Below the pieces are notes generated by a model that saw nothing but the letters and a program-made list of their open reading frames with translations, did not search any database and had not been told where the DNA came from. Below are positions 1-11,120 of a DNA stretch of 64,000 bases, piece by piece. Every line of letters starts with the position of its first letter. Position 1 is the first letter of the stretch. The position numbers were made by a program, and so were the translations under genes. The stretch comes from Paracentrotus lividus (lineage: Eukaryota > Echinodermata > Echinoidea > Camarodonta > Echinidae): NCBI GenBank assembly GCA_940671915.1, contig CALNVZ010003434.1, positions 19,360,413-19,424,412 of the forward strand. Direction: 5' to 3'.

Positions 1-344
1 GGGGGGGGGGAGGAGAAGGAAAACCTTAGTAAGATGGAGAAGAGGATATGATTGATAATTGAATTGATATTTTTAACAATATTTTGGTGCCATTAGGATA
101 ACGTACTGGTTTAATGCATTCAATGTGCATTATATGTATTAAGAGAAAGAAATGATAATTCATATTTATAACATTCAAGATTCAAGCTCGGATTCAAACT
201 TTTATTGTCCATAGAGGCCTACAAAAATTTGTCTTCCAGTGGAGATACATGTATGATGGAGGTACTTTAGTCCATGCACTTTGTTTTCAACTGCTAAAAA
301 GTCAAATAATTACATGTTTTCAGGCCTCTACAAAAAAAAAATTT

Positions 345-410
345 TTCACTTGCCCTGTTGGGCAAGTGAAATTTTTTTTTGCTTGCCCGAAAGCAAAAGC
401 ACTTGCCCAA
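345..410 (+). repeat. Hairpin repeat with CTTGCCC arms, copy 1
   Basis: Contains CACTTGCCC, a 4 base loop, then GGGCAAGTG, a near-perfect stem-loop, followed by two more CTTGCCC words. A homologous copy with the same order of words lies at 1004-1075. In the forward frame both copies read as spaced Cys-Pro and Gly-Gln pairs, but no long open frame supports a protein. Confidence 0.6.
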
Positions 411-514
411 ATTTTCTTTTCATTTTCTTTGTTTTAGTAGCAAATATCATCTCATAAATGTCTAGATACAAAGAGCCTAAAAGACGAAAATATAAGCAGC
501 ACCACTAAATTTGG

Positions 515-552
<38 letters not shown>

Positions 553-1003
553 AAGTATTAATTGAAAAATTAATGAAATCATTTTCATGCCAAATTATCT
601 TTTTCTACATGTAACAAAAAGAAAAAAATAGTGTTGAAATAAACATTAAAAAAGGTAAGAAAGAAAATGCATCCGAATTATAAATGAGTCTGATGTTAAG
701 ACTAGCACCATACATCGGAAACTCTGCTAGATCAGAGATGTTTTGAATAAACAAATCAGCTAATTTCACAAGTTTTAAGGATTTGATTTCAATTTTAAGG
801 TAATGTTTTCTTCAGGAGGAGAGCCCTGTTTAAATATTTTGTCTAGTTCGTGTTTATAAACACGTTTTTTGGGGTGTTTTTGAGGTGAAATGTTTGTGGA
901 AATCGCCGGAGCTGCAACCCATGTTACTGATAAACTCCTGGGCCGCTGGCGCTGGCTGGAGAGGTGCTTGCAATACACTTCTGTTGCACTTTGCTCAAAA
1001 AAT

Positions 1004-1075
1004 CGCTTGCCCGATCGGGCAAGTGACTTTGGACTTTGCTTGCCCGCCCGTTGTTTTCACTTGCCCCGGGCAAGC
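1004..1075 (+). repeat. Hairpin repeat with CTTGCCC arms, copy 2
   Basis: CTTGCCCGATCGGGCAAG is a perfect palindrome and CTTGCCCCGGGCAAG is a second one 45 bases on. The order of words matches the copy at 345-410, so this is a dispersed repeat rather than a one-off hairpin. Confidence 0.6.
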
Positions 1076-1900
1076 GGGTTTGTCGCGCCCTGTGTTTTTA
1101 TAAAAAATCATTCTCTCTATCAAATGTTAAATATTCCAAAGAACATTTATAGAGAAAACTACGACACAAATATTTGTCAAATGCGCAAGCCGAGTGGATT
1201 CAGCGACCATGTCAATTTTGCTTTGGTAAAACTGAAGAGTACATTAGTCCACGCACATACAGTAAATGAATGTAAATTTTCATGTCCTGTCCCAACAAAG
1301 TATTTTTGATGATTTCATGAAACCATAAAAATACAAGAAACCAATGATTTTCCCCAAAGTTTTTGTGATATCTCCGATAGGTGTGTTGTTTTCTCACTGT
1401 TCAAGAAATTGAGCACACATATTGCGTCGCATCGCATGTATTAGAGGGTGCGTGGACTACTGTGTGGACTAAGGTACCTCTACCATACAATACAAACCTA
1501 TAACATAGACTCTATCACTATAAACATGAAATTTTATTAACAAGATAGATCTACTACAAATTATTTTCTGAATAAATTGAATCAGTTAAGGGAAGACAGA
1601 TGAAAAGATAACTCATTACTATTTCTGTAATAAGTAATACATACATACAATTTCATGTCATTCTCATTAATGCTATGTTTAAAAGTGAACAAGTGAAGAG
1701 ATAAACAATAGTCAATAGACATATAATTTGTAAAACAATAAACATGACATGAGCCATGATGACAATTAAAAAAAAAAAATCTATTATGTAGCCTACAATG
1801 GCAATTCATGCAACCTTTGCTCTACATCCCGTGATATACAATGTAACTGATTGCCTGGACTTGCGTCCTAACAAATCATGCAAATAGTCATGGTGTGAAT

Positions 1901-2540
1901 TAACTATAGACAGCCCCGTTGCCGAAGGCGACGGGGCTGTAGAAGGAATGGAAATTAAACGTTGTGGTCAAAAATCAAAGCTAGAAAAGAGGCCGAAAAA
2001 AGTTATATTTTAGGCATTAAAGATACCTCATTTTTATCAGAGGCATCTTTAATGATCATTTAATTGTTTTTTAGTAACTACGTGTTGGTGACTTACCTAA
2101 AATGATGAATGTTGGCTGACATTCCCGAGACGTCTTGATGATTACACGGAAATCTCAATTCCGGGCTGCATTTCAAAATATCAATCCGTGACCCCGCGCG
2201 CGCTAGGGCAACCCCAACTTGCGCTGCCTCGCTTTACTTTTCATATCGCCGTATGTGCGCGCGGGGTCACAGCTGCATATTTTGAAATGCAGCCCGCATT
2301 GGAGATTTTCGGAACACAGTATATCCAATTTTAAGCCTAAATTTAGGACCACTATTTGTATTTCCTGCCACCACGACAATAATAAGAAGTTTTAGGACCA
2401 GGTATTCTTGCTGCTCTATCAATTTTATGTGAGTATCGATGTGTATTTATTAAAATTAATGACTCATTTTGGTCTATACAATCACCACGTATGTTCGACG
2501 GTCAGTTCCAGTCGCTTCGAGACGGGAACTGGTCAGTCTA
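1901..2540 (-). mobile_element. Hairpin-ended MITE, copy A (old)
   Basis: Both ends match the element at 15184-15771 in reverse orientation. The left end reads TAACTATA then a GC-rich hairpin (CAGCCCCGTTGCC / GGCGACGGGGCTG); the right end has the second hairpin CAGTTCCAGTCGCTTCGAGACGGGAACTGGTC in diverged form. The middle (about 2160-2300) holds another large palindrome with arms GGGCTGCATTTCAAAATAT. No clear target duplication remains. It lies 3' of the Rab-like exon on that gene's strand. Confidence 0.65.
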
Positions 2541-2640
2541 GGTTTAAATCAAATACAAACGACATGCATGCATGATCAGACATGTCAAAAGTGAATATAT
2601 ATGAACAGACGTAAAAGACTGGGTGTGGGACTACACATAC

Positions 2641-2863
2641 CTGCTGTATCGCGAATATCCAGCTGGATCGTTTTCTCATCGCGATGAATAATTTTGCTTG
2701 ATGTGTCCAATGAATGTTCATAACGATTTGATTCATCTAAATCAGGTTGTGTGTACTTGAGCATCAATGATGTCTTCCCAGTCCCAGCATCTCCAAGAAG
2801 TATAATTTTGAAAAAAAAGTCGGCTTCGCCCAGGCGATCTCGAGTAATCGGGAAGGTAGCCAT
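2641..2863 (-). CDS. Rab/Ras-like small GTPase, first coding exon (partial gene)
   Basis: Translation from the ATG at 2863 begins MATFPITRD and carries the P-loop GDAGTGKTSL (residues about 25-34), which binds the phosphates of GTP, then DIRDTAG, the start of the switch II motif DTAGQE. The exon ends exactly inside that motif at GCAG|GTATGT, a good donor; the rest of the protein must be left of the window or in unrecognised exons. It is divergent for a Rab: the switch I region reads EHSLDTSSK where Rabs normally have STIGVDF, so the conserved Thr is not obvious. Family call is firm from the P-loop plus DTAG spacing; the subfamily is not identifiable. Two codons upstream lies a minimal uORF (ATG CCG TAA) whose stop overlaps the start codon. 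Confidence 0.8.
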
Positions 2864-2872
2864 TACGGCATA
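2861..2872 (-). promoter_or_regulatory. Two-codon uORF overlapping the Rab-like start
   Basis: On the minus strand the leader reads ATGCCGTAATGG: an ATG, one codon, then TAA whose last A is the first base of the main ATG. Such minimal overlapping uORFs can modulate initiation by termination-reinitiation; that role is inference. Confidence 0.4.
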
Positions 2873-3376
2873 GCGCGCGATCACTTGTGAAAATCAATAA
2901 CAAAACAACAAAAACTAAAAACATAATTATGCCCAGCTGATCGAATGTGGGCGTGTCCGTCCTTAAATAATATAAATGGGGTTAATCATAACACGGGAAT
3001 AGATTTTCATGTCATGCAGTGTACAAGTTAGATTAGAGGGACATGTGCTAGGGGGTTTATAATTTACACAATTTGGATTTTAAGGCTGCATGCATGCATC
3101 CTCACTTTTGACATTTTGCATGAGGTCCATGTAGCAGCTAGAGGCATGGTTATTTTTTGCCTCTCTAACTTTGCTAGCTGTATCAACCCCTAGTTTTCAA
3201 TATTATACCCAGCTTTCGCGGGTACGGCAGCTCTAACATTTCCATCATGTTTCTGGTTCATAATCTAGATTTCTCATGCTACCTTCCCACTTCTCTTGCT
3301 CTCCTTATATTGCCTCTACGATTCTTTTCTCACGCTTTTGGCCCTTTAAAAATCTCACTCTTCTCCCAAATGCGTT

Positions 3377-3437
3377 TCTCTCTCTCTAGCTATCTCTCTC
3401 TCTCTCCCTCTCCCTCTCTCTCTCTTTCTTTCTTTCC

Positions 3438-3470
<33 letters not shown>
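3377..3470. repeat. (CT)n pyrimidine microsatellite
   Basis: About 94 bases of almost pure C/T with long CTCTCT runs and short TTTC interruptions. Confidence 0.9.
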
Positions 3471-3471
<1 letters not shown>

Positions 3472-4125
3472 ACTTCTCATACCATTTCTCTCTGTTCATG
3501 ACTTGCAAGGGTTCTTGCATAAATCTTTTCGGAAACAACATATAGCCCTCTATCTTCTCCCTCTCTGTCTCTGGTTTCCTAAACTGAGTCAGAAATAATA
3601 AAACACATTGCTATGTTGCTATGCCAGGCAATGTATTGTAGTATTAGGGCACAAGCGGGTTTTTCCAGTCACACCTATGCATTCAAGCTAGCCTAAGAAA
3701 ATGCAACATTAATATAAGCAGATACTCTACAAGCAGATAGAAAAAAAAAAATCAATTTACAAGTATTAATTCTGACTCAACCTGTTATTTTATTCTTATT
3801 GTTGATCATTCACTTGGGGGAACACCAAGCATATGACAGATTGAAAACCAATGCATTTTTAAATGATATAAATAATTTTATTTCAAGTCAGAGAAAATCA
3901 TTTTTGCACCCACAAACAACATTCAATATCAAAATTGCTTTACATCCACACACCAGAGTAGCTGACTTATGATGACTTATGTTGTACATATATTATTTAC
4001 AGAATACTCAGCTGGATGGGATGGCTGTCATTTGAAAATTTTCATTTTACAATTCCACAAAGTAGGCCTATATTTACAATTAAAACCATTTAGATTTTAT
4101 AATTATACGGCACTTCAAAGAGGTG

Positions 4126-4252
4126 AAACGATGATGATGATTATGATGAGGCTGATGATAATGATGATGATGGTGATGATGATGATGAAGATGAGGATGA
4201 TGATAATGATGAGGAGGATGATGATGATAATGATGAGGATGATGAGGATCAT
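4126..4252. repeat. (GAT)n-type trinucleotide microsatellite
   Basis: About 127 bases of GATGATGAT with AATGATGAG variants. The open frames across it on both strands are repeat artefacts. Confidence 0.9.
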
Positions 4253-5418
4253 TACGTCAACTCCTCGTTTGCAAGCCGACCTGAGTTTGAGAAATGAGCT
4301 CGGGTAATATACCCCCCTATCAAAAAACCTCGTTTGAAACTCCAAGATATTCATTTCCAAGCACTATTGACCCTGCATGGCCAGGTAATCCCTGTTATCT
4401 AACTTTTCAACTCTGCTGGCTAGCCTGAACATTGAGCCAGGGTTAAATGATAAACAACAGCTGTGATATTACGTAAGAGTAGCTCTGCCTGTTGTTGGCC
4501 CATCGGAATGAAATGATTGTATTTGATATTTTTCAAGTTTTCAAAGGCATATTATATTTAGAAATCAAATGTTAATTCGTTTTCAATTTCGAACAAAGAA
4601 AATCGCCCTCGGAATAAGGAAAGTACGAGAATAAAAAAACTAATAAAAATGTATCGATACACACATCTAGATCGTTTAATGTACACAATATTGCCACCGC
4701 GTGTGGCCCCCCGCTGTGACCTTGGGTGACCAATGTTTGGACCGAGGTCAAGGAACAGATGTTTAGATCTTGTTTGTGGTATTTGTCACACCAGGGTCTC
4801 CTCTCGTCACGTCCCTGGTCACACTTGGAAAAGAGAACTAATAGAGTTGCAAGTAAGGGTCTATTGTCCTCAAACGGACTGGTTCATCATGTGAGGATGA
4901 TGATGATGATGATGAATAGTAAAAATTTGACCATTCATAATGGTCTGAATTTTTCTTCATTCAGTTTTTCACTTTATAACAAGTCTGTATCAATTCATCT
5001 TTGTTCTCATGATTTATAACCTTTGATCTAAAAAAAAAATTCTATGAATAATTGCCTTGCAATAGTATAAGGATTCATTTTGCACAATGGTTTCATTTAA
5101 ACGGCTTTTTATTTAAACTTCAATTTACACCAGAAAAAAAAAAATTTGAAAAAGCTGGTATTCTAAAAAAAAAAGTGTATAATTCGTACATGCACACAAG
5201 AAATCACCCTGTGAATCATTGCACATATGCTATGAATTGCCTTGGAATAAGAAGGATGCTTGCAAGAATATAATTCTATTTGATAACTCAAAATAGTCAT
5301 TGCAAAACAGACATTTCCATGGCTGTAATGAATTTATAGTCAGAGCTAATGCACAGCCAGACTTGCCTTTAAATAAAGGCCACCTGTCTACAGTGTGCAC
5401 TTTTTCTGTTCCCCTTAA

Positions 5419-5706
5419 CCCTTTAGCACCTAGAGCCTGCGTGAAAAGTGTCAGTTTACTCACTAGCGAAAAGGGTTATGCTGTGTTTCAATCAGGTTTT
5501 TTCAATAAGACTTGCTCTTAAAACATACTTTTTTTGTGCAGAATCGGACAGCACACATCCAATGGGTAATCCACAACAAGTATGGGCATGTTTCATCACA
5601 TATTTTTGATACTATCTTGACTATAGCATGCATAAGACAGGGGCGGTCTGGGGCGGTTTAGTGAGTAAGCTGAGGGGCGGTCTCGGGTGGTTTAGGTGCT
5701 AAAGGG
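5419..5706. mobile_element. MITE with CCCTTTAGCACCTA ends
   Basis: Left end CCCTTTAGCACCTA and right end TAGGTGCTAAAGGG are inverted repeats. The left flank is TTAA and the right flank TAAA, suggesting a degraded TTAA target. Interior carries GGGGCGGTCT repeats and no coding capacity. Confidence 0.6.
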
Positions 5707-6381
5707 TAAATAGGTGGACTTATTAGACAGGTTTGACTATGTATCTGTATTTTGATATTTAAATAGCAATGAAACTAATTTAATTGAGAACATGATAATG
5801 CCTTATGAGGGTAAGAAGGATATTACACCATTTTATATACATACCACCTTCTGCTCCCAAAAGACAATAGAATACACTATACATGTCAGCTGTCATAATA
5901 TAGTATGTTTCTTTCATATATGCCACATCATAAATATATTCAAATTAAATGCACAATTCTTTTATAAAAATGATGATATATGATCCCTGTTAAATGATAG
6001 GAACTGGAACGATACGGATCCCATGATGACAAGCGGTTAATACATAAGATAGATTTTAAAATCTAGATAATGCACGGATCACAACACGTTGTAGGCTACG
6101 TGGCACGTGAGTGCAATGAAGCTCACAATTTGTGTGTTGTATGCATGGGCCAATTTCTGCGATTCCTATATTCATTAGGAAAATTATTGACAAAAACTTC
6201 CTTTGAGTCGTACGTCAAATGTGCTTGTCTGAAAAAAAAGAAGTAGCCTTGACGTAGAGTTTTTCAAGGAAATCTGTCGCAGAGAATTGCCTGTTGCTCT
6301 TATGACCTGCTGTGGCCACTGCATACCATTAATTGATCCATCTTTCATCATAACCACCCACCCATCTAAGGTGCACTCAAA

Positions 6382-6572
6382 TCATAAATTAACATCCTCC
6401 TTAAACTTGAGCAGTTGTTGAAGGTTGATGCCACCTCCACCACATACTATGACAACCACTAGCCCAAGCTTCTCGGGCAACTCGCCCTCACCCTTCAGCT
6501 TGCCCAAGACGTCGCTGTAAACTGCCGCCAAGGCTGCTCCACATGCTGGCTCAACAAGGATACGATGGTCAT
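6382..6572 (-). CDS. SDS: SDS exon 7 (C-terminus)
   Basis: Acceptor CCCTCTAG|ATGACC. Encodes DDHRILVEPACGAALAAVYS, then a charged loop and VVIVCGGGGIN, ending at TGA (6382-6384). The EPACGAALA segment lines the active site in this fold. Confidence 0.93.
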
Positions 6573-9500
6573 CTAGAGGGGTAAAGACAAGGTCAAAGGT
6601 CATTTAATTTCTAATAAGTACATAAATTAATGCATTGATGGTCCACTCCCATTATAATGAGGTGCTCAGGACAAAGTCAATTGTACACTGTACATGTACA
6701 TGTATGTTCAAAATAAATAGATTTCATGATAACAAAGTTTGGCCACAAGTACCTTATTATAGCAGGAGTTGACTGCAGTATACTATATCCACTTCGTCTA
6801 TCAGCAGTTGGTCAAATTCTCTGATTGTCTAATACCACATGGGCTAACCCCATTTTGGTCTACTATTTGGTCTAGTTTTACTTGGTCTAATTGCCAATTC
6901 ATTAACCAAAATGATGTTGTTGATGAAGAGGAGTTAGACCACCTGCCGGGCCCACGAGAAAAGGGGCAAACTAAATATCCTTTCCGGACAATAAAATTTG
7001 GAGCATTTAAAAAAAAAAAAAAAATGGTCTTTAGGCAAAATAAGAATGAGACAAAATGGTAAATAGGCGAATTAGGCAATGAGACCGACTTTAGTCAGTC
7101 AAAGAGGGATGAGACCAAATGGCAATTTGCCTCCCAATGAAAGAAATACATGCTGTAACCTGTCCACATCCGTGAGTCACTTTTTTCTGTTTCCCTTCGG
7201 TGCTCATCATTTTAAAAAGTTTAATTGTACTTTGAATCTACATGTACCCTCCCTGTTGCCACATATCTGAAATGCTTTTTTTTTTTTTTTTAACGTTTCT
7301 GTCAACAATTTTTGTATATCGTAAAAGGAAAAATTGTCCCTCTTATTTCTGGGCCGGGAGCAATAGATGACCATGAGTTAAAGATTGACTGACTCTATAA
7401 ATTACAATAAATCCTCTGTTATGTATCAGAAATTGACTATTATTATTCAACATAATGGCAAAATAATGTTGCATTATCAAACATCTTTGCAAACTGAACT
7501 AAATCCTCCTAGACAATGGAATAAGAAATGTATATCCTCTGGGTGTTGACATTTCACTCTACCCTTGTCTTGGAACTTTATGACCATTATTTCTTTGCGA
7601 AAAATAGTTTTGGAAGAGTAACCGTTGTATTATTTCTTTCAATGATAATCATCACCTCCCAAAATTTCAATTTTAGGGGCCATTTGTTCTTTTGCCTTTC
7701 CTTTGTATTGGAAACAGTCGGCTCTGGTCATCTATTGTTCTCAGGAACGTAAAGGGATAGTTATGTGAACTCACCAAGCACCCTAAGGCATCCATCAACA
7801 GCTTGTTTATCAGTAACCAACTCAGAAAGAATGGTGTGCTTTCTGCTAAGCGTCAAGCAACGTTCAGCAACTGTCAAAGCCCCCAGACATTTGGCAAGAC
7901 TGAGGGGTAGATAAAAACCAAAATAGAAAATCAGAATGTCTGTGCTTATCCCAAGCCAGTTTAATTCTTACAAGGGTAATGATATGCCATGTGCTAAGAA
8001 TACTGAAGGGTTAACCATTATGTAATTTTTAGTAAACCTCAACAAACCAACGGTATTGGCAATAATGAGGAGAAAATGGAACAAAAATACAAGATGCATG
8101 TACAAAGAATATCTAAGTTTGATATGTTCCTATAGGAAGTGTAGTGAACTCTTTGCATCATCAAAAGTTGTAGGTTGGTCAATGGAGGTGCACACCAACT
8201 TGTATTTTAGGCATGCATTGATTTATTCTTTTAAGTACTTGGATTTCTTAAAGATATTAGATTTGTATATTTTTTAAATCTGTACTCATATAATTTAAAA
8301 TGCTGTTTGTGTGCTTAGAAACAACTGTATTAAGCACCTATAAATGTAAGGTATTATTATTATTCTTATGATCAAAACCAAAGACCCATGCGATTTGGCA
8401 ATAGAGGGGAAAAAGATACAAACAAAAAATTAAATTATTATTAAAAATGAGAAATCTTCTTCTCAAGTCCTTTCTCCTATTCTTCTGTTTGATTATTTTG
8501 TAAATTATACCTGATTATATTAAAAGATCATTGTTAAATGAGAAATATGATATATCTTGACTTGGTTACGGTACTTCATTCCTTCAACTAAGGCAGCTTA
8601 CCAAAATATAATGCCCTCGGTCGACTACTGTGTACGGATCGCATTGTAGGATTATATACGGGACATACTCATTTACTCCTATAAAGTCAATGGCTGAAAG
8701 AGTACATCCGGTATATCCTTCAATAATGCAATCTCCACATAGCAAACTTTTGCTACAGTCACACAGACACTTACGTTTAGTTACTTTTTGTTGTTTTAAT
8801 TTCATCTTCTTTTCTATCATTTTTATGTATTTCTTTGTTTTATTGGATAAACAAAATTATCACTATTTCCACTGCTGATTATGACGGGAAGGCATCCGTG
8901 GGGATCCGCAGAAAAAAGGGAATTTTTTGACGCAACGTCAGATGTAACTCAACGTAAGTGTGACTGTAGCATATTTACATGTAGTGATATTGTGGTACTG
9001 CTGTATATGAACTGGATTATATCTCACCTGGTTATATCTGGAAGAGTAACAAGCTTGCCGGCCTTGAGGGCAGCATTGAAAGAATCGGCCCCATATGTTT
9101 CCATGGCAATAACAGGAACATCGTCCCATCCAACCCTTTTTAGACCCTGGACTGCCCCACATAGCAGACCGCCTCCACCAACACACGTCACTACAGCGTC
9201 TGGCTTCTTCCCTTTAAGCTGCTCCTTAACTTCTACTATCAATGTCTCGTGACCTTCCCTGCAAAATTTAATTAGATATGGGCTGTACATTGGTGATGTT
9301 TTATAGAGTTGTATACAAAATCGGCCCAAGTGAATTCTGCCAAAGGGCCAATCTGTTGTTTTTGTGTGATTTTCTATGTAATTAGATTTGAGGAAAACAA
9401 TGGGAGCACTTGGCGAATTAAACTTTTGAGTGCAATTTATTTGTGGAATTTAACATGTTGAAAACAATGGAAAGGGGGAGATTTGGCACCCTCAATATGT

Positions 9501-11068
9501 TGTTACTTATTACGTTCAAGAATATTTGTATGTGCATGCCAGGTTTGACTTTTTTAATACCAAATTCATAAATTTGTGGTTATCGGGGAATATGTAGCTC
9601 CAATTACATGTAAGTCCCACTACACTGTGTGCAGCCAAAGACAATGTTCCCATTGACTGTTTTGTAGCAATACAATACACAGTCAATGTGATAATAACCA
9701 TTTTGGCTGTGCACAGCATGATAGCTTTTGAAACTGCATCTTAACCCAGTGGTGGATCCAGGCGGGGGAGCAGGGGATGTGCCCCCCCCCCCCCCATATT
9801 TTGAAAACTGCTCATTGACTGTACATGTTAAAATCAGCCCCCCTATCCCGAAACCCTGTATCCGCCACTGTAACCAAAGGTTCAAATTTTGTTTTCAGAG
9901 GGGCACCGGGGACAGATGTCACGTAGATTTTTGGTTGCAACAAGTTCAAGGTTCAAGGCAATATACCAAAAGTTGTAGGGGCAAAATGCCGAAAAGGCAA
10001 AAAGCTACAACCACTAACCTGAACCAAGAATAAAATTTACTTTATTAGGGTTTAAAACAAATAATAGCAATCTGGAAAGTCAAAAACTCAGAGCTTTAGA
10101 AACATTGTCGTCCAGAAAGCATATTATCATACCAAACGTCAGGATCATCAAACGGATGGACGGTCACTGCTGTAGGATCTTCTTTGGCTAGTTGAAGAGC
10201 GTATTCATTAGCATAATCCCAAACCTGTTGGAACAAAACATAAGATATTTGTGAAGAGTTGGTGAACATGCTTTCAAAAATATTTAAGCCTGCATGGTCC
10301 CCAATTTAAAGTAGAGCTTTTGTATGGCACAATCTGTCTATTTCAAATATTCTACAAAGCAATGTATTATTATCATAACTTATAAAATTTCCTTGCATTC
10401 CTTTAAAGGTATTGTTGTGACCCACAGAATGTTCAAGGCCAGGGCTCTTTTCATATTTAAAAAAAAAAAAGGTTTAAAAGGAAAAAAAAAATACAAGGTA
10501 GTCCTACAGAGACGCTTTTGAGTGCTACAGGAACTATCATTTCAATGACTCTGAGAAAGCATTTGCCCTGTCCTGATAAATTGCTCCATCAGGAATGTGT
10601 TTCTACAGTTATCCATTTAACTCAGCTCAGTCACCTGGGTTGTGTGTGTCAGATGTACATGTAGATCAATATCCTGCTATGAAAATTAAGTGGTCTGCCG
10701 GGACTGGAACCATGGATCTCCTGAGACCTGCAGCCTGGCAACATATCCACTAGATCCAGGGCTACGCGGATCCAGGATTCCCAATTTGAATAGATTGAGC
10801 AGGAGCAATTGTCTAGGGACAATAGCGCTCTATCATGGTTAGGCATGGGCTGATACTTTCAATTATTTGACGTCAGGCTGGATCCACACCTGAGACCAAG
10901 AGTGTTTTTACAACCCTGAGAACACAAAAGGGCCCATGTATCTTGCATTTTTCTTCTTTCAAACCATTTCTTTTATTGTAAAAAGAGGCTATAACCTCAC
11001 CCTTGAAGATTTTGATGTGTACAACAACACCTATTTTATGCAAGAAATGTAAAGAAGCCATCCCCCCC

Positions 11069-11120
<52 letters not shown>

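Larger units (their letters stand above)
1..1900. other. Gene-free stretch downstream of the Rab-like first exon
   Basis: No exon that I can support. If the Rab-like gene continues leftward this is its first intron or flank. It contains a 29-base A run (518-546), two related hairpin clusters (about 345-410 and 1004-1075, listed separately) and otherwise AT-rich unique-looking DNA. A minus-strand open frame at 775-978 has ordinary-looking composition (Lys/Pro-rich) but no recognisable motif and no clear splice context. Confidence 0.5.
2900..6381. other. Intergenic region between Rab-like promoter side and SDS 3' end
   Basis: No coding exon seen. Contains a pyrimidine (CT)n tract (3377-3470), an interrupted GAT/ATG trinucleotide tract (4126-4252), a short GAT tract near 4896, and a MITE (5419-5706). 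The sequence just upstream of the Rab ATG is locally GC-rich with CGCGCG. Confidence 0.5.

Noticed and set aside
890-1309. 139-codon plus-strand open frame
   Set aside because: It needs a GTG or TTG-type start, runs through a hairpin repeat, and has no recognisable domain.
3969-4360. Met/Ile-rich frames on both strands
   Set aside because: Pure products of the (GAT)n microsatellite.
4710-4760. Nuclear receptor half-site cluster (TGACCT, AGGTCA-like words)
   Set aside because: Only a few half-sites without a consistent spacing and no nearby transcription start; may be chance.
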